Source: Phycisphaerae bacterium (GTDB lineage: Bacteria; Chloroflexota; Anaerolineae; 4572-78; J111). From it: DNA of 64,000 nucleotides. Both the position numbers and the translations under genes were made by a program. Shown here in pieces: positions 43,219 through 51,784 of this stretch; within the stretch, counting starts at the first letter, position 1, and every line of letters starts with the position of its first letter. The notes below the pieces were generated by a model. That model did no database searches. It was given only the letters and a program-made list of their open reading frames with translations, and was not told the DNA's origin. The DNA is taken from contig JANQQF010000078.1 in the NCBI GenBank assembly GCA_028285035.1, positions 1-64,000 of the forward strand. The letters run 5' to 3'.

Positions 43219-44982
43219 TTATTTCCAATAAAAGGTTCCAACTTCACTCTCAGGGCTGATAGCCACACCTGATCCATCATCATTAACTCGCTCAACCACA
43301 ACAAACCATTCGTATCGGTTACCTGGTGGATCGATTTGGCCATAGAGTGACAATGGCACAGTCCATTCAGTGGCTTGCAAATTAGCGCCTTGATACGTTA
43401 TTTGATTTTCAAATTGATATCGCATCCGTACAGCATATTGCTCATCTGGAGCCAACTCGCCAACGGGTTGCCAGCGTAAAACAATTGTATTTCCGGCAAT
43501 ATATTCAAACTCTGGCACGGGCTCAAGCAAAACGGGCGCATCATACTTCAATGATGGCGTTGGTGTGGCCTCTGGTGTCGGCGTGGCTTCTGGTGTTGGG
43601 GTATCAATCGGTTCAACGACCTCAGGTGTATTTGTAACTGTTGGCTCAGGCGTATCTGTCGGTAGTGGGGTTTCAGTCGGGGGTGCAGGCGTGTCTGTTG
43701 GCTCAGGTGTTTGAGTTTCAGTAGGCGTCGGCTCAGGCGTAGGTGTATCTGTTGGTTCAGGTGTATTTGTTGGGGGCAAGGATGTTGAAGTTGCAGTTGG
43801 CGGTAGCGTTGGTGTGGCTGAAGCGATCGGTGAAACAGGTTGCTCAATAATTGGGGCTGGAATTGCATCGCCTTCATCACCAGAGCCATCGGAGGTCACA
43901 CCCGGAATATTCAAACCCGCTACTAAACCTCGTCCAGCATCACTTTGAGTGGCAAAATACCCCCCTCCGAAGCATACCCCAGCACATAACAGAATTGAAA
44001 CAACAATCACCGCCCATCCTAATACTCGTCTAAAGGGAGACGGCTTTTGTTGAGCCGCTTCAGCCGCAGTAATCACACTTGGCTTGGACGGAGATGGTGG
44101 CGTTTTTTCTTTTGTTGCTGCTTCTGCCTTCGGCTGCCCTTCAGATTGAGAAGATGGAGCAGGTGTGGGTACATGTGGTTTCACTGGAACCGGGGCGGGT
44201 CTCACTGGAGTTGCCCGTTTTGGCTGTACCCGTTTTGGCGTTGGTGATACTGGACGGGGTTGATTTTTATCTGGGCCGGTTATAGGTATTGGGCCAGGCA
44301 TTGTCGTTTCTGACTCTGAAGGGAAGGAAACGGCTTCATTTGGCCGATCTTTTGGCACCGTAGTTGGTAAAGGAATATCAACCTTGTCATTTTGTGGTTT
44401 TATGGGTACTGGGTTGGGCGGAGCAGCTGGCTTTGGCGTTATTGGGGTAGGCGTAATACCATCCATCTCAGGAATTGACTGCGGGGGAACTTGGCCGCTA
44501 ACCATCGTTGTTTCACCAGGACGACTCCCGGGTGGTGGAGACATAGGCCGACGAATCGTGACCATTGTATCTCCGCCAAAGGGTGCAGGTGGAGGCGTGG
44601 TAGGTTTATCTTCATTCAGATTGTCATTCGCCTCATCAGTGGCTGTATCAGCCTCTTCTGGCGTCTTTTTAGGACTCGAATCACCTGTCTGTTCCCCTGC
44701 TCGCTCTACAACTTCAGCAGATAATGGTTCACCATTCTCACCAGGGAATAAGAGATCGCTTGTTGAGTCGGGACGAGCAACAAGCCAAGAAACCAGGGCA
44801 CGATGAACCTCCATATTGAGATCCACCATTTTCGGCTCTTCCCTATCATCAAAATTAAAAGTCAGATTTGGGGTTTTACCAGCCAGGTGCAAATTAGATA
44901 AACGTAATTGAGTAATTTCGGTAGCTGTTAATTCAGTTTGTTTGAGAAGTATCTGTATGGTCTGGTCGAGTGTGTTATCCAT
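43219..44982 (-). CDS. Membrane-anchored surface protein with degenerate integrase-like N domain
   Basis: ATG 44982 has GGA-rich sequence upstream; product 587 residues. Residues about 10-100 resemble the core of a tyrosine recombinase (LTATEITQLRLSNLHL, then VDLNMEVHRALVSWLVARPD, LLFPGENGEPLSAEVVERA), but the first catalytic Arg position is not Arg and the HxxR and Tyr parts are missing. A Pro/Thr-rich cytoplasmic stretch follows (about 105-315), then one membrane helix (about 325-350, WAVIVVSILLCAGVCFGGG), a PT-rich stalk of TPEPT-like repeats, and a C-terminal FN3-like domain (about 480-587). It is likely a wall-spanning protein with a non-catalytic DNA-binding-fold domain inside the cell. 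Confidence 0.75.
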   Translation of the reverse strand: MDNTLDQTIQILLKQTELTATEITQLRLSNLHLAGKTPNLTFNFDDREEPKMVDLNMEVHRALVSWLVARPDSTSDLLFPGENGEPLSAEVVERAGEQTGDSSPKKTPEEADTATDEANDNLNEDKPTTPPPAPFGGDTMVTIRRPMSPPPGSRPGETTMVSGQVPPQSIPEMDGITPTPITPKPAAPPNPVPIKPQNDKVDIPLPTTVPKDRPNEAVSFPSESETTMPGPIPITGPDKNQPRPVSPTPKRVQPKRATPVRPAPVPVKPHVPTPAPSSQSEGQPKAEAATKEKTPPSPSKPSVITAAEAAQQKPSPFRRVLGWAVIVVSILLCAGVCFGGGYFATQSDAGRGLVAGLNIPGVTSDGSGDEGDAIPAPIIEQPVSPIASATPTLPPTATSTSLPPTNTPEPTDTPTPEPTPTETQTPEPTDTPAPPTETPLPTDTPEPTVTNTPEVVEPIDTPTPEATPTPEATPTPSLKYDAPVLLEPVPEFEYIAGNTIVLRWQPVGELAPDEQYAVRMRYQFENQITYQGANLQATEWTVPLSLYGQIDPPGNRYEWFVVVERVNDDGSGVAISPESEVGTFYWK

Positions 44983-45366
44983 GGCGTCCTTTCCGGTTAA
45001 GATTTTGTCAGAGCACAAATAGACATCACTGATTCTACCTGTTTTAGAGCAATCAGCAAATCATATAAAAGGCAACTTACTCCATAGTACGCAACTCATA
45101 GTACGAAACTCACAGCCTAGACCTTGTCTCTTAGCCGTGATTATTTATCAGACAGGTAAAGTTTTTTGAGAGTTTGGCAATATCTTGAAATAGAATAGTT
45201 CAGCAAAATGAATAGTTTTATTGGTCTTGTTTCTAATTTATGGCATCTTGAGTATAACTAAATTAGGTGTGTGACAGAAACAAGCACATTGAACGATAAT
45301 CCTATTCTAAAATCTTTATTACAATTGTATTATATAACTATAAAAAGTGATTTAAGAGGGACCACG
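44983..45366. other. Divergent intergenic region
   Basis: No gene was seen here. A 14-nt-period direct repeat (CATAGTACG at 45083-45091 and 45097-45105, each followed by an AACT-type end) could be an operator. The rest is AT-rich. Confidence 0.4.
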
Positions 45367-47427
45367 ATGAACTCATTAAAATTTTCCCATTTCATTCGCC
45401 TGACATTTCTCACAATCTGGACATTATCAATGAGTGCCTTCTTTTTGATCGCTCTAGCCACGCCAACTGAGGCCCATCGAAGTGGGTTTCCCTTCCGCTT
45501 TGTGGCTCAAGATGGTGTCGATCAAGATGACTGTGACGATCCGACTGCCCCTTGCCGCACGATTTTGTACGCAATCAACCGGGCAATGCTCGGTGACCAA
45601 GTTCGGGTAGCGGCTGGCACATACTTTGTGGATAATGCCGACATTAATCTGCTTCGCAGTCCAGTCATTCCTGTCAAAGGTGGATACCAAAGTAATGATC
45701 AATTTGCGGTCCAAAATACAGAAGAAAATAAAACCTATTTGGTTGGGCCAGATGCTAGTTACAAAGAAGATTTAGAGGCAAATGGATTTGTTTTGCTCAC
45801 TGATGCAAAACAAGTTGATCTTGAAATCACGGACCAAACAATTAACCTACAGTCAAAAATTGCAGAAGTGACAAGCTTTACGCCTTGTCAAAATAATTCT
45901 GCTGACGGCTATCCATGTCAAGGCATCGACTTACTGGCTCGGATGCCCCTCAGTTCCTTTAGCTCCACGCCCTCTGCAGCGAATGACATTTGGGGGTATG
46001 TTGATTTAGACGACAATCGTGAATATGCCATTATTGGCTTATGGAATGGAACGGCCGTTGTTGATGTCACAGACCCATTCAACCCAGTTGAAATTGGCAC
46101 AATTTCTGGGTTAGGTACAACGTGGCGAGACATCAAAGTATATCAATTTTTTAATGGTGCAGAAAATCGATGGGACGCCTATGCGTATGTCGTAGCCGAC
46201 AACGTTAATCAAGGCTTACAGATTATTGATTTAAGTGATCTACCTAACAGTATTTCCTTAGCTAACACCTACACAGGTTTTCAGCGTGCTCACAACATTT
46301 ACCTTAGTGATGTCGATTACACGACTGGAGTAACGCAAAGTGATAAAACAGCATATGCCTATATTCTGGGTTCGAATTTGGATGGAGGTAGGGCCCATAT
46401 TTTGGATTTAACCAATCCAACCAGTCCCGTTCAAACCGCTGGGTCTTTTAGTGCTTCCGGCTACGTTCACGATGCAAGTACCCTGATTATAACGGATACC
46501 CGTACAGCTGACTGTGCGGGACACAATCCCTGCGAAATTTATGTCGACTTTAATGAAAATACGGTCGATTTGTGGGATGTTACGGATAAATCTGCGCCTG
46601 TTCAAATTAGTGTAACCCCTTATGATGGGGCGAGATACACTCACTCTGGCTGGTGGTCGGAAGACAGAATGTTTATCTTTATTCAGGATGAGCTCGATGA
46701 ATTATTCGTTGGGCATAATACCCGGCTGCGTGTTTTAGACATTTCAGATTTAACCACCCCGTTTATTAGCCGCGTGTGGGAAGGCCCCTCGTCAGCGATT
46801 GACCACAATGGTTATACCCGAAAAAACCATTACTACATGAGTAACTATCGACGGGGTCTCACTTTATTGGATGTCGCTGACCCTAATCAGCCCCAACATA
46901 TTGCCTATTTTGATACCTATCCCGCCGATGATAACGGTAGTTTTAGTGGGGCTTGGGGCGTTTATCCCTATCTACCCAGTGGCACTTTACTCATTAGCGA
47001 CATTTCAAATGGCCTTTATTTACTTCGAGAGCAAGGCTTGGCGATTAAGGCAAATGGGCCAACCAATGTACCTACGACGGAATTGATTACCTACACATTA
47101 ACCGTCACAAATAATGGTATCTTCGCCGCGCAAAACATTGTCATAACCAATGCATTACCCAGTTCCTCAATATATCTTGATGGGGGCATGCTTGTAGGAG
47201 GTAATGTGGTTAGTTGGACAATTGATAGTCTTGCCCCAGGAGCAGCCCAGCAGGTTACCTTAACCATTTCTCATACAGATAGTCCTATCACAAATGACTT
47301 CTATGCGGTTAGTGGACAAGGCAGCATTACAACCAGTCATCCGATCTATACGGCTGGAGAGGAAAGAATTACCACCGTTATTACCTCAGATGCCCTCTAT
47401 CTGCCAACTATTATAAAATCCAATTAA
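45367..47427 (+). CDS. Secreted LVIVD/choice-of-anchor-B protein with YLP tail
   Basis: ATG 45367 begins a clear signal peptide (FIRLTFLTIWTLSMSAFFLI) with AGAGGGA upstream; 686 residues. A short DUF1565/pectin-lyase-like start (RTILYAINRAMLGDQVRVAAGTY) is followed by a beta-propeller of LVIVD repeats (about 190-540; VDVTDPFNPVEIGTISG, LQIIDLSDLPNS, LTLLDVADPNQPQHIAYFD) in the choice-of-anchor B arrangement. A DUF11-like domain (about 555-650; YTLTVTNNGIFAAQNIVITN) precedes the end ALYLPTIIKSN. It is an extracellular protein with no obvious catalytic site. It is followed 73 nt later by a membrane protein gene. Confidence 0.8.
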   Translation: MNSLKFSHFIRLTFLTIWTLSMSAFFLIALATPTEAHRSGFPFRFVAQDGVDQDDCDDPTAPCRTILYAINRAMLGDQVRVAAGTYFVDNADINLLRSPVIPVKGGYQSNDQFAVQNTEENKTYLVGPDASYKEDLEANGFVLLTDAKQVDLEITDQTINLQSKIAEVTSFTPCQNNSADGYPCQGIDLLARMPLSSFSSTPSAANDIWGYVDLDDNREYAIIGLWNGTAVVDVTDPFNPVEIGTISGLGTTWRDIKVYQFFNGAENRWDAYAYVVADNVNQGLQIIDLSDLPNSISLANTYTGFQRAHNIYLSDVDYTTGVTQSDKTAYAYILGSNLDGGRAHILDLTNPTSPVQTAGSFSASGYVHDASTLIITDTRTADCAGHNPCEIYVDFNENTVDLWDVTDKSAPVQISVTPYDGARYTHSGWWSEDRMFIFIQDELDELFVGHNTRLRVLDISDLTTPFISRVWEGPSSAIDHNGYTRKNHYYMSNYRRGLTLLDVADPNQPQHIAYFDTYPADDNGSFSGAWGVYPYLPSGTLLISDISNGLYLLREQGLAIKANGPTNVPTTELITYTLTVTNNGIFAAQNIVITNALPSSSIYLDGGMLVGGNVVSWTIDSLAPGAAQQVTLTISHTDSPITNDFYAVSGQGSITTSHPIYTAGEERITTVITSDALYLPTIIKSN

Positions 47428-47472
47428 GGTCTATCTTACGCCTTTGCCATCCCCATTGTCCTAAGGGTATAA

Positions 47473-47494
47473 TGTCTCCCGTTTTTGGGAGACA
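47473..47494 (+). promoter_or_regulatory. Hairpin sequestering a ribosome-binding site
   Basis: TGTCTCCC and GGGAGACA form a perfect 8-bp stem with a 6-nt loop. The right arm holds GGGAGA, the likely Shine-Dalgarno of the TTG start at 47501. No U-run follows, so translational control is more likely than termination. Confidence 0.45.
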
Positions 47495-47500
47495 CATACT

Positions 47501-49639
47501 TTGATCTATCGTCGAAACATTATCATAATAGGTGCATATTTCATATTGACCGTTGTCATGACGTGGCCTACAGCGATACATCTGACGGATGGCATACCGG
47601 GCGATGGGTTTGATGGCTGGCAAAATTACTGGAACATCTGGTGGGTCAAAGAAGCATTGCTAGTTAAGCAAACACACCCATATTTCACCTACATTTTATA
47701 TCCCCCTGATGGCACCAATCTATTTTTTCATACCCTCAACATTCTTAATGCTTTATGGACTCTTCCCATTCAACTTAATGGGGGCCTCGCGTTAGCCTAT
47801 AATAGTGTCGTATTTTTTAGCTTTGTATTTTCTGGGTACGGGGTTTATTTATTGGCGTTGTATACCCTAAGCCAATTTAAGCGTTTCTCAAAAAATTCGC
47901 TTTATCCGGCAGCATTTGTCGGGGGGCTTGTTTTCACGATGGCCCCGTTTCATATGGCTCATCTACTTGGGCATATGCAAGTTTTCAGTATGATGTGGCC
48001 ACCATTCTATATCCTCTGGCTGCTTCGCACCTTGCAGCCCTGGACAAACACACGGCCCATTCGATATCGTTGGCGAAACATCTTGTCAGCCTGTTTTTTC
48101 TTGATTCTCGCCACTCTAATTGATTGGTATCACGCCCTCTATCTAATTTTATTTACGGGATATGTTGTACTCTGGTGTATGTGGAGACAATGGCAAGCCT
48201 CACGAGAACATAAAACGGCTTTGAATTTACAAACGCTGATCCGCCCAATATGGCCAGCATTAGCGATAGGCATTGGCTTCGCTATCTTTTTTGTCCCGCT
48301 TTTGATCCCAATGATAAATGAAGCCAGAGCTAGACCAGATTTACAGACAGGACTCGCTCAAAATATTACATTATCAGCAGATTTACTTGCCTTTTTTACG
48401 CCGTCCGAAATGCATCCCATTTGGGGAGATTGGGCGACAAATTTGGCCAACAACTTCACAACCACAACCTCTGAGCGTCTGATCTTTGCCGGATTTACGC
48501 CACTAATCCTCGGTCTTTTTATCTTACTACGCTATAAAGGCAATCTTATCGTTCGCTTCTGGACCATAGCTATAAGCACCTTTTTTGTTCTTGCACTAGG
48601 GCCATTTTTACATATTGCTGGTCAACTCATTCACATCGGACCTTGGCCACTTCCTCTCCCTTATCTCGCCCTCTACTATACAGTACCATTCATTGGTCTG
48701 ACGCGTTCACTCAGCCGTTATGACCTGATGGTGATGCTAGGCCTCGGTATCCTTGTGGCACTCGCCTTGGCCGAGATTCAGCGAATGTATACCCATACCA
48801 AAAAACTTCGCTCCATTTACATCTGGCCGAGTTTGGCAGCATTCTTAATTTGCTTCGAGTTTTTGGCAATTCCCTATCCAATTTCGCTGATTCAGATACC
48901 ACAATTTTATGATCAGTTGGCTCGAGATGAGGCCAATTACAATGTCGCTGAATTACCTATGAATTGGGACCGCCCTACCCCATTACTGCACCAAACAGTC
49001 CATGGCAAAAGTCTCTTGACAGCCTACACTTCCCGTGATCATCCCCGCGATTTATCAAAACGTATCCCTGTCTTCCAACAATGGCGCTTTCTTGAGATGG
49101 ATATTATCGATCAGCCTTTAGACATAATCGCACCAACAATTTTTTTTGACTTTAATCTCCGCTACATAATTCTTGATTATTGGCAAATGCCCCCAGGCCC
49201 CGAACGAGAACGTACTGAGAAATGGGTCTCAGCGGCGATACCCAATATAGCACCCATTTACGACGACGGACGTCTAAAGGTATTTCAAACACCATCTAAG
49301 GTCGAAACTGAGACTTATTTGTCATTAGGCGATGGTTGGAGTGTGCCAGCCCAAGATGGAAATCTAATTTCGCGTACTCTGGTTACAACCCAGCCTGAGC
49401 TATTTCTGCATCATCCCCAAAATCAGTCGTTGACGCTCGAAATCACCGCCAAAGCCAAGGAAAAATCTCAGACAATTGATGTACTTCTTGGTTCCGAGAG
49501 TCTCACCTCTTTTGAGCTTTCATCTGAAACATCAACACATCAGATTGAACTACCAGCAAGTTCTGGTGATTTAGTCAAATTGACTCTAATGTCTTCCGCA
49601 TCAGATGTTTCAGTCTATAGATTGTCGATTGTAAGGTAA
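47501..49639 (+). CDS. Polytopic membrane protein, glycosyltransferase-C-like
   Basis: This 712-residue protein starts at TTG 47501. About 11-12 membrane segments fill residues 5-490. An early acidic/aromatic loop (IPGDGFDGWQNYWNIWWVKEAL) carries the Asp and Trp residues typical of the first extracytoplasmic loop of GT-C enzymes. Residues about 500-712 form a soluble extracytoplasmic domain ending in a beta-sandwich-like part. Such proteins are annotated as DUF6541/YfhO-like and often transfer sugars from lipid carriers. No catalytic residue can be assigned with certainty. It is convergent with the Hedgehog-like gene, 11 nt away. Confidence 0.65.
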   Translation: MIYRRNIIIIGAYFILTVVMTWPTAIHLTDGIPGDGFDGWQNYWNIWWVKEALLVKQTHPYFTYILYPPDGTNLFFHTLNILNALWTLPIQLNGGLALAYNSVVFFSFVFSGYGVYLLALYTLSQFKRFSKNSLYPAAFVGGLVFTMAPFHMAHLLGHMQVFSMMWPPFYILWLLRTLQPWTNTRPIRYRWRNILSACFFLILATLIDWYHALYLILFTGYVVLWCMWRQWQASREHKTALNLQTLIRPIWPALAIGIGFAIFFVPLLIPMINEARARPDLQTGLAQNITLSADLLAFFTPSEMHPIWGDWATNLANNFTTTTSERLIFAGFTPLILGLFILLRYKGNLIVRFWTIAISTFFVLALGPFLHIAGQLIHIGPWPLPLPYLALYYTVPFIGLTRSLSRYDLMVMLGLGILVALALAEIQRMYTHTKKLRSIYIWPSLAAFLICFEFLAIPYPISLIQIPQFYDQLARDEANYNVAELPMNWDRPTPLLHQTVHGKSLLTAYTSRDHPRDLSKRIPVFQQWRFLEMDIIDQPLDIIAPTIFFDFNLRYIILDYWQMPPGPERERTEKWVSAAIPNIAPIYDDGRLKVFQTPSKVETETYLSLGDGWSVPAQDGNLISRTLVTTQPELFLHHPQNQSLTLEITAKAKEKSQTIDVLLGSESLTSFELSSETSTHQIELPASSGDLVKLTLMSSASDVSVYRLSIVR

Positions 49640-49650
49640 AGAGAATTGTC

Positions 49651-50442
49651 TCACTGCTGTCCGCACGAGGTACAGAGGCTTTCAGCATTGATTGAGGCGT
49701 GACAGTGGGTCCCCTCGTTATCCACCCAATCAAATCCAGCACAAATTGCCAGACTGCACAGACGCCCATAACGACTCCGATCGATAGGCCACAGAGTTAA
49801 ATCAATAGCTCGCCCCTCAAAATGCAGGGAGTATTTTCGATTGGGGTCATCTTGATTTAAGTCATGTTCAAGGAGTGAGTCATACGCATCAGTGACTCGC
49901 AGTGAAACCTCACCATCCCACTCATCAAGCACAAGCTGACTTAACCGTGATAACGGAGCAACCATCGCTGGATGCATCAGGATATCCTCAGTGTTGTAAG
50001 GAAAGACTTCCTCTTGTTTGTAAATGATTGTTGGATCCAGTAACCCCACAAGCTTATTGTAAGCACAGGTATCTCGTTCGATGCGACAAATCATTGGCCC
50101 AGAGGCAATCCACTGTGACTCCTCATAACTACCGCTTGAAGAAAGGTGCTGGCCAACAGATAAATTTGGGATCAAACAAGTGGGCGCGGAAAGAATAGCC
50201 GTTGGCACGGGCGTAGGGATGGGCGTTGCCGTGACTAAGGTCATTACCTGAACGACAGACGTTGGGGATGGTAAATTAGCTGTAGGACTGGGAGGGATGG
50301 TTGTAGGAGGGGGGAATACAAAAGTGGGAGGCGGGGTGCCGTAGACAACCCGTATCCTCCCACAAGCAATTAAGATACAAAGAGATAAAGCGATATATAT
50401 CCAAAAAAACCTTTTATTTTGTTTCTGAAACAAAGCTGTCAC
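49651..50442 (-). CDS. Lipoprotein with Hedgehog-signalling-domain-like C terminus
   Basis: The start is taken at GTG 50442 (TTG 50433 also possible), overlapping the upstream gene by 29 nt; product 263 residues. Lipobox LIAC leads to a Pro/Thr-rich stalk (about 30-85). Residues about 130-255 align block by block with the Hedgehog N-terminal domain: LLDPTIIYKQEE, ILMHPAMVAPLSRLSQLV, VSLRVTDAYD, YSLHFEGRAIDL, DRSRYGRLCSLAICAGFDWV. Zinc-site residues are visible: His207, Asp214 and His248, with Glu243. EE and the Asp residues near the calcium site are partly kept. Relatives are zinc D,D-peptidases (M15-like), so cell-wall peptide hydrolysis is the likely activity. Confidence 0.75.
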   Translation of the reverse strand: MTALFQKQNKRFFWIYIALSLCILIACGRIRVVYGTPPPTFVFPPPTTIPPSPTANLPSPTSVVQVMTLVTATPIPTPVPTAILSAPTCLIPNLSVGQHLSSSGSYEESQWIASGPMICRIERDTCAYNKLVGLLDPTIIYKQEEVFPYNTEDILMHPAMVAPLSRLSQLVLDEWDGEVSLRVTDAYDSLLEHDLNQDDPNRKYSLHFEGRAIDLTLWPIDRSRYGRLCSLAICAGFDWVDNEGTHCHASINAESLCTSCGQQ

Positions 50443-51784
50443 TAAAGTAACTATCTGGTCGTTCTGTGCTGAGGGCCTGCCAAGCTTGACCTGGCAGCCA
50501 AGGATCCCACATTTGGGCTTCAAGACTTGAAACTAAATTAAAGTTACCTACAGCAGGTCGGGCCTGTTCAGAAAGCGGCTCATACAAATATGTTGTTCCA
50601 CTGGCTGGCTCACCGGGGTGAGCATTCATTAAGACCTGTCCATCCTGGGTCCATCGTGGGGCGACAAAAACTAACCCAGAAGGAGCTTCCAAAATTGTTA
50701 AGGTTGATTCTTCCAAATCGATAATCCCCACCCGATCACAGTCTGGTGTACAAAGTGTCTTATGTTCAGCCGTGAAAGCCAGATACCGACCATTAGCAGA
50801 CCAAGTCAAATCACGGAACATACCAATCTCTTCATCACTCTCTAACCAAATCTGGTTTTGAGATCCATCTGTAGTGATAACATAAATCTTAATCCCCTCA
50901 GTGACAGCAATCTGATCCTCATGGGGTGAAAAACTGGCACTATTTGGCGTTAACAATAATGAGCGAGTTAATTGTTTATATCCGTCAACATCCTCAACAA
51001 AAATGCGGCTAACGCCTGTCGCGGCAGAGGTGGGTGTTGGGCCTGAGGGCAGTATGACTTCTTCGGTAGCATTAGGATCAGGTGTTCCACCAGCAATAGG
51101 TGTACCAGAAGCAACCACGGTTGGTGGCGTTAAGGCAGAGCCATTCCCTCCTGAGGCTGGCCCCTCCGTGCCGGGTTGTACTAAAAGTGAAGGAATGGTA
51201 ACGATGGGAATATCATCATCAATGTTTTCAACTTCCACAACCATATCAGACACCCAAGCAAAGTCGCCTGCACGCGTGGATACCAACCACCAGGTTGAGT
51301 CAGGATTACGACCAACAATCTCTAAACTACTACCAAAAGGCAACAAGCCCAATTTAGTGTAGTTGATACCAGGACCACTACGCATGTTTACGCCACCTTC
51401 TTCAGCAAGGGCGGTGGGTAAACCTGGAGTTGGGGTCGGATGAATAACAAAAGCAGCGCCACTACCACCACTACTGCCGCTCCCTGCACCGACAGCTGAA
51501 ACATCGGACCGAAGCAAGGCAATTTCAGCCAGCAGCATGTCCAATTCACTGTTTGGGGCCTGTTCTGGGGCTACTAATTCGGTAGACGCGTTAATGGCAG
51601 CAACTTGTCCTTGTCCTGTAGAGAATTGTTGAAGAAGCCCAAGACTCAAAATGTTAGTAAAGGCGCATATTGCACAGAACGATAAAATGGTTATCAGACC
51701 GCCAACGACCATCATTAAGCCAAGTTGGGTACCACACCCACCAGCAACTAGTTTACCGATATGGCTACGCCAAAAAATATTCAT
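50414..51784 (-). CDS. Membrane-anchored SH3 and PD40 protein
   Basis: ATG 51784 shares one base with the stop of the upstream gene (TAATG), and GGTGGGA lies upstream; 456 residues. One membrane helix (about 16-50) is followed by a stalk, a bacterial SH3 domain (about 125-200; GVNMRSGPGINYTKLGLLPFG, WWLVSTRAGDFAWVSD), a linker rich in Gly/Thr/Pro, and a C-terminal TolB/PD40 part (about 260-450; ASFSPHEDQIAVTEG, LTWSANGRYLAFTAE). SH3 modules bind wall peptides. It belongs to a five-gene envelope unit and is translationally coupled to its neighbours. Confidence 0.78.
   Translation of the reverse strand: MNIFWRSHIGKLVAGGCGTQLGLMMVVGGLITILSFCAICAFTNILSLGLLQQFSTGQGQVAAINASTELVAPEQAPNSELDMLLAEIALLRSDVSAVGAGSGSSGGSGAAFVIHPTPTPGLPTALAEEGGVNMRSGPGINYTKLGLLPFGSSLEIVGRNPDSTWWLVSTRAGDFAWVSDMVVEVENIDDDIPIVTIPSLLVQPGTEGPASGGNGSALTPPTVVASGTPIAGGTPDPNATEEVILPSGPTPTSAATGVSRIFVEDVDGYKQLTRSLLLTPNSASFSPHEDQIAVTEGIKIYVITTDGSQNQIWLESDEEIGMFRDLTWSANGRYLAFTAEHKTLCTPDCDRVGIIDLEESTLTILEAPSGLVFVAPRWTQDGQVLMNAHPGEPASGTTYLYEPLSEQARPAVGNFNLVSSLEAQMWDPWLPGQAWQALSTERPDSYFSDSFVSETK

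Noticed and set aside
43548..44806. Several open frames of 60-140 codons over the PT-rich surface protein gene
   Set aside because: They are products of low-complexity Pro/Thr codons read in other frames; none has a ribosome-binding site or family similarity.
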